Assembly (NCBI GenBank): GCA_009693225.1
Contig: SHXP01000090.1
Span: 1 to 8,419 of the forward strand
Reading direction: 5' to 3'
Length of the DNA stretch: 8,419 bases
Origin: Limnohabitans sp.
Lineage (GTDB): Bacteria > Pseudomonadota > Gammaproteobacteria > Burkholderiales > Burkholderiaceae_C
Below, piece after piece: positions 1-6,257 of the stretch. A program made the translations under genes and the position numbers. The notes under the pieces were generated by a model. It had not been told where the DNA came from. It did not search any database and saw only the letters and a list, made by a program, of their open reading frames with translations. The stretch's first letter is position 1, and each line of letters starts with the position of its first letter.

Positions 1-31
1 TCTACACATTGCTACAGATTCTTTCAGTGTC

Positions 32-47
32 GGTTTTCGAGAAAACC
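32..47. repeat. Short perfect hairpin GGTTTTC-GA-GAAAACC
   Basis: Arms 32-38 and 41-47 are perfect reverse complements around two bases. In RNA this would be a 6-bp stem with a 4-nt loop. There is no T-run after it on the plus strand, so it is not a standard terminator. Role unknown. Confidence 0.5.
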
Positions 48-108
48 CATATTTCATGCGCCTTGCGGCCCGATCCCGTAATCACGGAAACATTGCTCAG
101 CTCTAACC

Positions 109-126
109 AATTGAATTTGTTCAATT
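109..126. repeat. Inverted repeat AATTGAA-tttg-TTCAATT
   Basis: Perfect 7-bp arms (109-115 and 120-126) flank four bases, followed by a short T-run to 129. The stem is entirely weak except for one G-C pair, so a terminator role is doubtful. Part of the right arm, TTGTTCAATT, recurs directly at 253-262. Confidence 0.5.
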
Positions 127-270
127 TTTAACCGGACACTACTGTTAATATGTTTTGATTCAGTATCAACGGCTCTATCTACAATACCGAAAAATCCTTG
201 GAGTTCAAGTCTGGATTGATTTTTATGCAGAATTTTCGCTGGTACTGAAAGATTGTTCAATTGCATAGAA

Positions 271-417
271 ATGTTTATGGATAAAGATAATTTTCTGAAT
301 CCTGCAGAGGTTGCCAAAAGCAGGCCGCACGCTACAAAAGATGTACACTTATGGGATCAGAAAAGTCAAACCGGATTGATAAATTCTGACCTTCCTAAAA
401 CAAAAACTGGAGAATAA
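271..417 (+). other. Possible small ORF or leader of 48 codons upstream of the GlcG/HbpS gene
   Basis: An ATG at 271 (or 277) opens a frame that ends in TAA at 415-417, two bases before the next gene's ATG. The product would be hydrophilic and lysine-rich, with no signal peptide, membrane segment or motif that I recognise. No Shine-Dalgarno sequence precedes either ATG. The close spacing to the next start would fit translational coupling, but a frame this short can be open by chance. This is a candidate, not a gene call. Confidence 0.15.
409..413 (+). promoter_or_regulatory. Ribosome binding site for the GlcG/HbpS-type gene
   Basis: GGAGA ends six bases before the ATG at 420, a good position, and supports that start. 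The predicted signal peptide begins immediately at that ATG. Confidence 0.7.
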
Positions 418-419
418 AT

Positions 420-896
420 ATGATTTCTGTCACTCGTTTTTTCACTGCTTTCGTGTTTCTGAGTTTGGCATTTTCCGCTCAAGCGCAGTTGATGGACAAA
501 AAAGCGCTGACATTGGATGCCGCTCTAAAAATCACAGCAGCTTCGCTGGTTGAAGCCCGCGCCAACAATTGGAACGTCATCATTGCAGTGGTTGATGAAG
601 GCGGTCACCTGATCACTTTGAACAGGATGGAAACAGCCCAATACGGCAGTATTGATGTTGCTATCGGTAAGGCAAAAACGGCAGCCGCATTCCGCCGTCC
701 CACCAAGGTTCTCGAGGACGTTGCTAAAAACCGCCCCACACTGTCCACCATCGCTAACGCCTATCTGCTCGAAGGCGGCGTGCCCATCACTTATAACGGC
801 CAGGTTATCGGTGCGGTCGGGGTGAGTGGAGTCACATCTCAGCAGGACGCACAAGTAGCTGAGGCTGGTATCAACAGCCTGGGATTAACCAAATAA
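420..896 (+). CDS. Secreted GlcG/HbpS family (DUF336) heme-binding-type protein
   Basis: A 158-residue protein of the GlcG/HbpS (Haem_degrading, PF03928) fold. Residues 1-22 form a signal peptide: a basic start, a hydrophobic core, and an AQA|Q cleavage site, so the mature protein of about 136 residues should be periplasmic. Family motifs appear in order: VVDEGGHL (57-64), an RM-ET segment (69-72), AIGKAKTAAAFRRPT (81-95), EGGVPI (118-123), GAVGVSG (131-137), then QQDAQVAEAG near the end. The length is normal for a secreted single-domain member. HbpS of Streptomyces binds heme, but many relatives have no known ligand and sit beside catabolic genes, so heme binding is not established here. The next gene, an RraA-like pseudogene, may have been a partner. 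The start is supported by GGAGA at 409-413. Family assignment is secure; molecular function is not. Confidence 0.9.
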   Translation: MISVTRFFTAFVFLSLAFSAQAQLMDKKALTLDAALKITAASLVEARANNWNVIIAVVDEGGHLITLNRMETAQYGSIDVAIGKAKTAAAFRRPTKVLEDVAKNRPTLSTIANAYLLEGGVPITYNGQVIGAVGVSGVTSQQDAQVAEAGINSLGLTK

Positions 897-905
897 ATTC
901 AATTT

Positions 906-935
906 CCCATCCACTGATGGTTGCGGGCTTTTTTT
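906..935 (+). terminator. Possible weak rho-independent terminator after the GlcG/HbpS-type gene
   Basis: Ten bases after the stop codon, CCATC (907-911) and GATGG (916-920) can pair around a 4-nt loop. A longer imperfect pairing also joins CCC (906-908) to GGG (925-927). Seven Ts (929-935) follow. The perfect stem is only 5 bp and is separated from the T-run, so termination may be partial. It ends just before the start of the RraA-like frame at 940. Confidence 0.35.
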
Positions 936-939
936 GCAA

Positions 940-1674
940 ATGACGGTCATGCAAAGTTTTATCCGTTTGGTAGCGGTTTTTTTCGGTCTTGTTTTTTCTT
1001 CTTTGTCCTGGGGATTGACGGAGGAACAAATCATTCAGGCTTTGGGTTAGCCTGAGAACAGCACCGGCAATATTGCAGATGCCATTGAAAAAGCCACCGG
1101 TGCGCGCGGTTGGATGTCGGCTGACATGAAGCCGATTTTTGATTCTCGTGTCGTCGGTCGTGCTGCAACCGTGGTGTTGTGCCTGGTTTTGAAAAACGAT
1201 TCCCGCAAATACCCGAACCCTGCCCTGGAGTTACTGGACTAGGCACCTGCCGGGTCTATTCTTGTCTTTGTCATGCAAGACGGCCTTGACATTGCCGTCA
1301 AGGGTAATCTGATGGGTACGACTGCCAAAGTCAGAGGCTTAGGCGGCGCGGTCATTGACGGCGCGGTCCGGGATGTTGCCGAATTGCGCAGCATCGGTTT
1401 CCCTGTCTGGCCGCGCCGTATTACACCTGCAACATCAGTAGGTCGCATGGTGAGCGCTGAAAAGCAGGTGCCGGTCAATTGCGGAGATATTCTGGTCAAT
1501 CCCGGCGATTACATTGTTGTTGATGCTGATGGCGTCGTTGTCGTGCCTGCAGCTGCGGCAGAACGCGTGATTGAATTGCTAAAGCAATACGATGACAAGG
1601 AATGCAAAATGATCCCCATCATCGAAAAAGAAAAATCCATGCTCAAGGCGCTGAAAATTTACAACCGCTATTGA
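940..1674 (+). pseudogene. RraA-family protein gene with signal-peptide-like start, interrupted by two in-frame TAG codons
   Basis: One frame runs from ATG 940 (or 949) to TGA 1672-1674 and reads as an RraA-like protein throughout, but has TAG at 1048-1050 (codon 37) and 1240-1242 (codon 101). There is no frameshift. The first 27 or so residues resemble a signal peptide, with a long hydrophobic stretch ending SSLSWG. Next come STGNIADAIEKATG, DMKPIF and VVGRAATVVL, then after the second TAG the core APAGSILVFV, GGAVIDGAVRD (codons 135-145, with the Arg-Asp pair typical of the family's metal/substrate site), TPATSVGR, and GDYIVVDADGVVVVP. The fold is shared by RNase E inhibitor RraA and HMG/CHA aldolases; this longer branch is probably enzyme-like and its substrate is unknown. 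The longest uninterrupted piece, 133 residues from ATG 1273, lacks a ribosome binding site and the N-terminal part of the fold. Both stops are one base from CAG or GAG. Recent inactivation is likeliest; sequencing error or readthrough are alternatives. Confidence 0.75.
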
Positions 1675-1700
1675 CCCCTGAATGGCTTAAGCGGCATGAA

Positions 1701-1720
1701 TGCAATGCGATCAGATTGCA
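1701..1720. repeat. Near-palindrome TGCAAT-gcGATCag-ATTGCA between convergent genes
   Basis: Six-base arms (1701-1706 and 1715-1720) are perfect reverse complements, and the central GATC is also self-complementary, so 16 of 20 positions are symmetric. It lies between the end of the RraA-like pseudogene and the end of the rhodanese gene. No T-run follows on either strand, so it is not a standard terminator. Role unknown. Confidence 0.4.
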
Positions 1721-1769
1721 ATCTCAGTGGCTAAAAGGGCTGGCTGAAAATTTACGGATCTCTCATCAT

Positions 1770-2360
1770 CTATTCAAGATAAGCCTTGCTTTTATCAAGC
1801 TCATAGGTCCAGGGCAGATTTGCATTTTTCCAGCCGTTGACTGTGCGTTTGCCTTTGGACGGGCCCTCCTTGGCCTTGTCGCCTTCAAAGCCCTCGATGG
1901 CGCTCCACACATTGGTGTAACCGGATTTGGCCAGCAGATCAGCCGCCTTGGCCGAGCGGTCGCCCGAACGGCACATCAAAATAATGCGCGCCTGCTTGCC
2001 GCCGGTGAAACCTGATTTGTTTAACAGGGCTTCAATTTGTAACGTGAACCCGGAATTGAAATCGCGTTTGTACTCTTTGTTTTTAGCGTCCCAGTCAGAG
2101 TAGTCATAGGTGATGTAAGGCACATTGCCGTCGATTAACGGTGTGTAACCCACAAACTGCAATTCAGAGGGGGTGCGTATATCGACAAGCAATGTTTGTG
2201 CTGCTTCTTTGGTTTTGAAGTCGAACACTTCCTGAGGCAACAGGTAATGCTGGTCTTGTGTGCGCTTGGCTTCTGGTACCTGATCAACCGTAAGTGTGAC
2301 GGCTGACACGGGTGTGATGAACGTGTAAAAAACCAAGGTAATGGCTAGGACAGTTTTCAT
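1770..2360 (-). CDS. Periplasmic single-domain rhodanese-like protein
   Basis: A 196-residue protein with a signal peptide (residues 1-20, cleavage near VSA|V), so it should act outside the cytoplasm. A rhodanese domain spans roughly 40-165: LLVDIRTPSELQFVGY (57-72) is the usual strand and CH2A-like segment, and ILMCRSGDRSAKAADLL (127-143) is the active-site loop with Cys130 as the predicted persulfide-forming residue. The tail contains GWKNANLPW and a Lys-rich end, which I recall from secreted rhodaneses of betaproteobacteria. Rhodaneses transfer sulfane sulfur, but secreted members are poorly characterised, and some occur near sulfur- or PQQ-dependent oxidation genes; nothing beside it here supports either. 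It is convergent with the RraA-like gene and divergent from the transporter operon. AAGAAG a few bases upstream supports the start. It stops with TAG, followed by an in-frame TAA six codons on, so amber is used here as a normal stop. Confidence 0.9.
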   Translation of the reverse strand: MKTVLAITLVFYTFITPVSAVTLTVDQVPEAKRTQDQHYLLPQEVFDFKTKEAAQTLLVDIRTPSELQFVGYTPLIDGNVPYITYDYSDWDAKNKEYKRDFNSGFTLQIEALLNKSGFTGGKQARIILMCRSGDRSAKAADLLAKSGYTNVWSAIEGFEGDKAKEGPSKGKRTVNGWKNANLPWTYELDKSKAYLE

Positions 2361-2419
2361 TTTGTATCTTCTTCATTTTTTTTGGTGAGGTTTACACCCG
2401 TTTCTTCATTTCAATCTGC

Positions 2420-2448
2420 TTTGTATTTCGTTGAATAAAAAATACAAA
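2420..2448. promoter_or_regulatory. Operator-like perfect inverted repeat in the divergent intergenic region
   Basis: TTTGTATTT (2420-2428) and AAATACAAA (2440-2448) are perfect 9-bp reverse complements separated by 11 bases, placing half-site centres 20 bp apart, about two helical turns. A second smaller pair, TTGAAT (2431-2436) and ATTCAA (2448-2453), overlaps it. The repeat lies 60 bases upstream of the rhodanese start and about 175 upstream of the transporter operon. Geometry and position fit a dimeric regulator site. Chance pairing of AT-rich sequence is the alternative. Confidence 0.4.
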
Positions 2449-2528
2449 TTCAATACATTGAGGTTAGCAGACCACGAGGCCTGATCAATGATAAACATGA
2501 ACTCATCTTCATTCTGATAACTTGCCTT

Positions 2529-2557
2529 TTGACTCGCCGCAGCTTCATTAATATGCG
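2529..2557 (+). promoter_or_regulatory. Candidate sigma70-type promoter for the transporter operon
   Basis: TTGACT (2529-2534) matches five of six -35 consensus positions. Seventeen bases later TATGCG (2552-2557) matches only half of the -10 consensus. Transcription from here would give a leader of about 60 bases before the ATG at 2624. It is the best forward candidate I found in the divergent gap, but weak. Confidence 0.25.
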
Positions 2558-2623
2558 GGTTTACCATAGGTGAGGGGTCAGGACCGACAAGCGAAGATCA
2601 TATGCTTTCAACAAAGTTAATCT

Positions 2624-3415
2624 ATGGACGAGCCGATGGCCGATGCTGTTATTTTGGAAACCAGAAAACTGGTGAAAGAGTTCAAAGGTTTTATCGCCGT
2701 CAATCAAGTTGACTTACAGGTTCGTAGTGGCACGATCCACGCGCTGATCGGGCCGAATGGCGCGGGCAAGACGACTTTCTTCAATCTGCTGACCAAGTTT
2801 TTGATTCCCACTGGCGGACAGATTTTTTTCAACGGCAATGACATCACGCAGGAAAAGCCGGCACAGGTGGCGCGTCGCGGCATCGTGCGATCTTTTCAGA
2901 TTTCCGCCACATTTCCGCATTTGACGGTGCTTGAAAACGTGCGTATAGCCTTGCAGCGCGCTCAAGGCAATTCTTATGATTTCTGGCGTTCCGAGACGAG
3001 CTTGAACCGTTTCAATCAACGCGCCATGGAACTGTTGCACGGGGTCGAGTTGACAGAGTTTTCAAACAAGCAAGCGGTTGAACTGGCCTACGGCCGCAAA
3101 CGCGCATTAGAAATTGCCACCACCCTGGCGACCGAGCCCGAGCTGATGCTGCTTGACGAACCCACACAAGGCATGGGTCACGAAGACGTGGACAAGGTCA
3201 CGCAACTGATCAAGAAAGTCAGTGCCAATCGCACGGTGCTCATGGTTGAACACAATATGCACGTGGTTTCACAGATTGCCGATACCATCAGCGTGCTGCA
3301 ACGCGGTCAGATCATTGCAGAGGGGCCTTATGCGACGGTGTCGCAGGATCCCCTGGTGCTCGAGGCTTACTTGGGCAGTTCAGAAGAGACATTGGCAGGT
3401 TCACATGGCCACTGA
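2624..3415 (+). CDS. livG: ABC importer ATPase, LivG-like (HAAT family)
   Basis: First gene of the operon; 263 residues, a normal LivG length. It powers uptake through the LivH/LivM-like permease on the cytoplasmic face. Walker A is GPNGAGKTT (43-51), the signature is the LivG-type variant LAYGRKR (154-160), Walker B is LMLLDEP (174-180), and the H-loop His is in VEHN (208-211). The segment around RSFQISATFPHLTVLENV (89-106) contains the Q-loop and is LivG-like. Close relatives I recall begin near the second in-frame ATG at 2636 (MADAVILET), with GGACGAG just upstream, so that start is a real alternative to 2624; neither has a strong ribosome binding site. The 3' end overlaps the next ATPase gene by 11 bases, implying translational coupling. 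Substrate specificity comes from the binding protein, not from this subunit. Confidence 0.93.
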   Translation: MDEPMADAVILETRKLVKEFKGFIAVNQVDLQVRSGTIHALIGPNGAGKTTFFNLLTKFLIPTGGQIFFNGNDITQEKPAQVARRGIVRSFQISATFPHLTVLENVRIALQRAQGNSYDFWRSETSLNRFNQRAMELLHGVELTEFSNKQAVELAYGRKRALEIATTLATEPELMLLDEPTQGMGHEDVDKVTQLIKKVSANRTVLMVEHNMHVVSQIADTISVLQRGQIIAEGPYATVSQDPLVLEAYLGSSEETLAGSHGH

Positions 3416-4127
3416 TGCAAATTCCCAGGTGCCATTCCTGCATTTGCAGGGTGTGAATGCTTTTTACGGCGAATCACACATTCTTCACGGCGTCGATCTG
3501 GTGGTCAACCAGGGCGAGCTGGTGACGCTGCTGGGTCGCAACGGAGCCGGACGCACCACCACCATCAAAGCCATTCTGGGCCTGGTCGGTCAGCGCAGCG
3601 GCTCCATCCGCATACTCGGACAGGAAACCAGCCAATGGTCAACCCATGAGATTGCACGTCTGGGTGTCGGTTACTGCCCGGAAGAGCGGGGGATTTTTTC
3701 CAGCCTGAGTTGCGAGGAAAACCTGCTGTTGCCCCCGGTGATTGCGCCAGGCGCCATGACCCTGGATGAAATTTACGCGCTGTTTCCCAATCTGTATGAG
3801 CGCCGTCACAGCCCGGGCACCCGCCTGTCCGGCGGTGAGCAACAAATGCTGGCCATTGCCCGAATTTTGCGCACCGGTGCCAGATTGCTGTTGCTGGACG
3901 AAATCTCCGAGGGCCTGGCCCCGGTCATCGTGCAAGCCTTGTCGCGCATGATTCATACCTTGCGTGAAAAGAAATTCACCATCATCATGATCGAGCAGAA
4001 TTTCCGCTTTGCCAGCGGCCTGGCGGACCGCTTTTATGTGATGGAACACGGGCGCATTGTGCATGGTTTTGAAGCCACCCAGTTGCAAGCCAATATGCCA
4101 ATGCTCAATGAGTTTTTGGGTATCTGA
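3405..4127 (+). CDS. livF: ABC importer ATPase, LivF-like, with Arg in place of the Walker A Lys
   Basis: A 240-residue second ATPase, expected to form a heterodimer with the LivG-like subunit. ATG 3405 overlaps the upstream gene by 11 bases and gives the usual LivF N-terminus, with AGG a few bases ahead. Visible motifs are Walker A GRNGAGRTTT (44-53), Q-loop region GYCPEERGIFSSLSCEENL (89-107), signature LSGGEQQ (141-147), Walker B LLLLDEISEGLAP (161-173), and a switch position reading IEQN (197-200), where LivF proteins commonly carry Gln instead of His. Codon 50 is CGC, so the normally invariant Walker A Lys is Arg. The otherwise intact motifs suggest a functional protein, and I recall GRTTT in other LivF-type ATPases near similar binding proteins, so this may be a subfamily trait. 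The next gene follows after 20 bases. Confidence 0.93.
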   Translation: MATDANSQVPFLHLQGVNAFYGESHILHGVDLVVNQGELVTLLGRNGAGRTTTIKAILGLVGQRSGSIRILGQETSQWSTHEIARLGVGYCPEERGIFSSLSCEENLLLPPVIAPGAMTLDEIYALFPNLYERRHSPGTRLSGGEQQMLAIARILRTGARLLLLDEISEGLAPVIVQALSRMIHTLREKKFTIIMIEQNFRFASGLADRFYVMEHGRIVHGFEATQLQANMPMLNEFLGI

Positions 4128-4134
4128 TTTTTTT

Positions 4135-4140
4135 GAAGGA
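4135..4140 (+). promoter_or_regulatory. Ribosome binding site fixing the binding-protein start
   Basis: GAAGGA ends seven bases before ATG 4148 and so selects that start. The in-frame TTG at 4133 lies ahead of this site and would only add five residues before the signal peptide. Confidence 0.8.
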
Positions 4141-4147
4141 CACGACC

Positions 4148-5362
4148 ATGAAATTCCCTGTTAAAACATTGCTGGCTGCCTTGCTCGGCGCTATCGGTCT
4201 GAATGCATCTGCCCAAATATCCGATGGCATTGTCAAGATCGGCGTGCTCAATGACATGTCCGGTTTGTACGCCGATATCACCGGTCCTGGATCTGTGGTG
4301 GCGGCCAAGATGGCTGTGGAAGACTATCTTAAAAGTAGTAAAAGCAGTCTGAAGATCGAAGTGATCAGCGCAGACCACCAGAACAAAGCGGATATCGGCT
4401 CAAATATTGCGCGTCAGTGGTACGACACAGACAAGGTGGACATGATCACGGATGTACCTAATTCTGCGGTGGGACTGGCTGTCAATCAGGTCACGCGTGA
4501 AAAGGGAAAAATCCATGTCAACACCGGAGCCGCTACCGTGGACCTGACCGGTAAGTTTTGCTCGCCAAATACCATTCACTGGTTGTTTGATACCTGGATG
4601 CTGGCCAACGGCACGGGCAAAGCGGTTGTACAGCACGGTGGTACGTCCTGGTTTTTCCTGACCTCTGACTATGCTTTCGGTCTTGCGCTTGAGCGTGACA
4701 CCGAGGCCGTGATTCTGAAAAACGGCGGCAAAGTATTGGGCAAGGTACGCCATCCGCTGTCGACCCAGGATTTCTCTTCTTTCCTGTTGCAGGCGCAGGC
4801 CTCTAAAGCCAAGGTGATCGGTCTGGCCAACGCCGGCGGTGACACCACCAATGCCATCAAACAGGCCTATGAGTTCGGTATTGTCAAAGGCGGTCAGACG
4901 CTGGCGGGCCTGCTGGTTTTCCTCAATGATGTTCATTCGCTGGGGCTGGAGAAAGCACAAGGCCTGTATCTGACAGAAACCTTTTACTGGGACTTAAACG
5001 AGCAGACCCGCGCATGGTCCAAGCGCTTCGCTGCTTTGCATAACGGTAGATACCCGTCCATGGACCAGGCCGGTGTGTATTCAGCGGTGCTTCATTACCT
5101 GAAAGCGGTTGATGCAGCCAAGACCGATGACGGCACCAAGGTTGCGCAGAAGATGAAGGATCTGCCTACGGATGACATCCTGTTCGGCAAGGGCATTGTC
5201 CGCAAGGACGGCCGTAAGCTGCATCCTGCGTATTTATTTGAAGTGAAAAAGCCTACCGAATCCAAATACCCGTATGACTATTACAAACTGCTGGCTACGA
5301 TTCCGGCAGACCAGGCCTTCCGTCCCATGAGTGAAGGCGATTGTCCTTTGGTGAAGAACTGA
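4148..5362 (+). CDS. Periplasmic substrate-binding protein of a HAAT-type ABC importer
   Basis: A 404-residue type I periplasmic binding protein (Periplasmic_binding_6/LivJ-like) that captures the ligand and delivers it to the permease. Residues 1-22 form a signal peptide with cleavage at ASA|Q. The mature start ISDGIVKIGVLNDMSGLYAD is typical of the family. Further blocks are EVISADHQNKADIGSNIARQW (71-91), DVPNSAVGLAV (102-112), HVNTGAATVDLTGKFCSPNT (123-142), WFFLTSDYAFG (168-178), and VIGLANAGGDTTNAIKQA (223-240). Cys138 and Cys399 are the only cysteines in the mature protein and could form a disulfide. The 404-residue length is usual for the branch. Relatives are generally annotated as branched-chain amino acid binding, but many HAAT proteins in soil and freshwater bacteria bind aromatic acids or other carboxylates, and the downstream cyclase argues against a simple amino acid role. 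The exact ligand is unknown. The gene sits between the ATPase and permease genes, seven bases before the next start. Confidence 0.93.
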   Translation: MKFPVKTLLAALLGAIGLNASAQISDGIVKIGVLNDMSGLYADITGPGSVVAAKMAVEDYLKSSKSSLKIEVISADHQNKADIGSNIARQWYDTDKVDMITDVPNSAVGLAVNQVTREKGKIHVNTGAATVDLTGKFCSPNTIHWLFDTWMLANGTGKAVVQHGGTSWFFLTSDYAFGLALERDTEAVILKNGGKVLGKVRHPLSTQDFSSFLLQAQASKAKVIGLANAGGDTTNAIKQAYEFGIVKGGQTLAGLLVFLNDVHSLGLEKAQGLYLTETFYWDLNEQTRAWSKRFAALHNGRYPSMDQAGVYSAVLHYLKAVDAAKTDDGTKVAQKMKDLPTDDILFGKGIVRKDGRKLHPAYLFEVKKPTESKYPYDYYKLLATIPADQAFRPMSEGDCPLVKN

Positions 5363-5369
5363 TCAGCGC

Positions 5370-6254
5370 ATGGAAATCTTCGGTATCCCCTCTCAGGCAC
5401 TGTTCGGCCAACTGTTGATCGGTCTGATCAACGGCTCTTTTTATGCCTTGTTGTCGCTGGGGCTGGCGGTGATTTTCGGGTTGCTCAATATCATCAACTT
5501 CACCCACGGTGCGCAATACATGATGGGTGCTTTCGTGGCGTATTTGTCTTTGCAGTGGTTCGGTTTGAATTACTGGGTGGCTTTTCTCATTTCACCCGTA
5601 CTGGTGGCGGCAACCGGCATGCTGATTGAAAGAAGCATGCTGGTATGTTTGTACAAGCTTGACCATTTGTACGGTCTGTTGCTCACCTTCGGTCTGGCTT
5701 TGATCATTCAAGGTTTGTTCAGAAATGCCTATGGCGCATCCGGTATGCCTTATGCCGTGCCCGAGGTGTTCATGGGCGCGTTTGACCTCGGCTTCATGTT
5801 TCTGCCAAAGTACCGCGCCTGGGTGATTGTTTCCTCCATAGTTATTTGCCTGAGCACCTGGTTTGTGATCGAGCGTACCAAGCTTGGTGCTTATTTACGC
5901 GCTGCCACTGAAAATCCGGCGCTGGTGCAGGCTTTCGGTATCAATGTGCCACGCATGATCACACTGACCTATGGCTTCGGCGTCGGTCTGGCCGCATTGG
6001 CTGGTGTCATGGCTGCGCCCATCTACCAGGTCAGTCCCATGATGGGTGCAGACATCATCGTCGTGGTGTTTGCGGTGGTTGTGATCGGCGGCATGGGCTC
6101 GATCATGGGTTCTATCCTGTCAGGATTCGGTCTGGGTCTGATCGAGGGACTGACCAAGGTGGTTTACCCGGAGGCGTCCAACACAGTGATTTTTGTCATC
6201 ATGGCTATCGTGTTGCTGATCAAACCTACCGGCTTGTTTGGAACGGAAAAATAA
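5370..6254 (+). CDS. livH: ABC importer inner-membrane permease, LivH-like
   Basis: A 294-residue, very hydrophobic inner-membrane protein with roughly eight membrane segments, forming half of the translocation channel with the LivM-like subunit. Diagnostic sequence includes GLINGSFYALLSLGLAVIFG (18-37) and LLNIINFTHGAQYMMGAF (38-55), the conserved NxxHG region of LivH. LGAYLRAATENPALVQAFG (172-190) is the cytoplasmic coupling loop that contacts an ATPase. VVVIGGMGSIMGSILSGFGLGL (236-257 region) is the conserved C-terminal helix pair. The length is normal. The start seven bases after the binding-protein stop is the first ATG of the frame and gives the expected short N-terminus, though only a weak GAAGAA precedes it. 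The gap to the LivM-like gene is three bases. Confidence 0.93.
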   Translation: MEIFGIPSQALFGQLLIGLINGSFYALLSLGLAVIFGLLNIINFTHGAQYMMGAFVAYLSLQWFGLNYWVAFLISPVLVAATGMLIERSMLVCLYKLDHLYGLLLTFGLALIIQGLFRNAYGASGMPYAVPEVFMGAFDLGFMFLPKYRAWVIVSSIVICLSTWFVIERTKLGAYLRAATENPALVQAFGINVPRMITLTYGFGVGLAALAGVMAAPIYQVSPMMGADIIVVVFAVVVIGGMGSIMGSILSGFGLGLIEGLTKVVYPEASNTVIFVIMAIVLLIKPTGLFGTEK

Positions 6255-6257
6255 ACC

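Larger units (their letters stand above)
1..419. other. AT-rich region without a convincing gene, containing inverted repeats
   Basis: No open frame here has both a ribosome binding site and a recognisable product. One forward frame is open from the left edge to a TAA at 104-106 and could be the tail of an upstream gene, but 34 codons is too little to judge. The stretch holds several small repeats: a 7-bp stem at 32-47, a 7-bp inverted repeat at 109-126, an inverted pair AGTGTCGGTT (26-35) and AACCGGACACT (130-140), and a direct repeat TTGTTCAATT (117-126 and 253-262). The inverted pair could be a decayed insertion-sequence end, which is inference. The promoter of the gene at 420 probably lies here, but I see no clear -35/-10 pair. 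Confidence 0.5.

Noticed and set aside
54..317. Minus-strand ORF of 87 codons in the left intergenic region
   Set aside because: The product resembles no family I know, has no convincing ribosome binding site, and overlaps inverted repeats; it is probably a chance open frame.
1273..1674. The 133-codon fragment as an independent short RraA-like gene
   Set aside because: No ribosome binding site precedes ATG 1273, and family sequence continues upstream in the same frame through both TAG codons.
1602..2015. Plus-strand ORF of 137 codons running across the end of the RraA-like gene into the rhodanese gene
   Set aside because: It overlaps two recognised sequences in other frames, and its translation shows no family motif.
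2602..2712. Short upstream ORF from ATG 2602 overlapping the LivG-like start
   Set aside because: About 36 codons in another frame with no recognisable product; most of it overlaps the start of the LivG-like gene.
3222..3404. Upstream extension of the LivF-like frame inside the LivG-like gene
   Set aside because: The extra residues are an out-of-frame reading of the LivG-like gene; ATG 3405 gives the normal LivF N-terminus.
3639..4088. Minus-strand ORF of 149 codons opposite the LivF-like gene
   Set aside because: It is antisense to conserved ABC ATPase motifs and encodes no recognisable domain.
4400..4960. Minus-strand ORF of 186 codons opposite the binding-protein gene
   Set aside because: It is a shadow of a well-conserved periplasmic binding protein and has no family resemblance.
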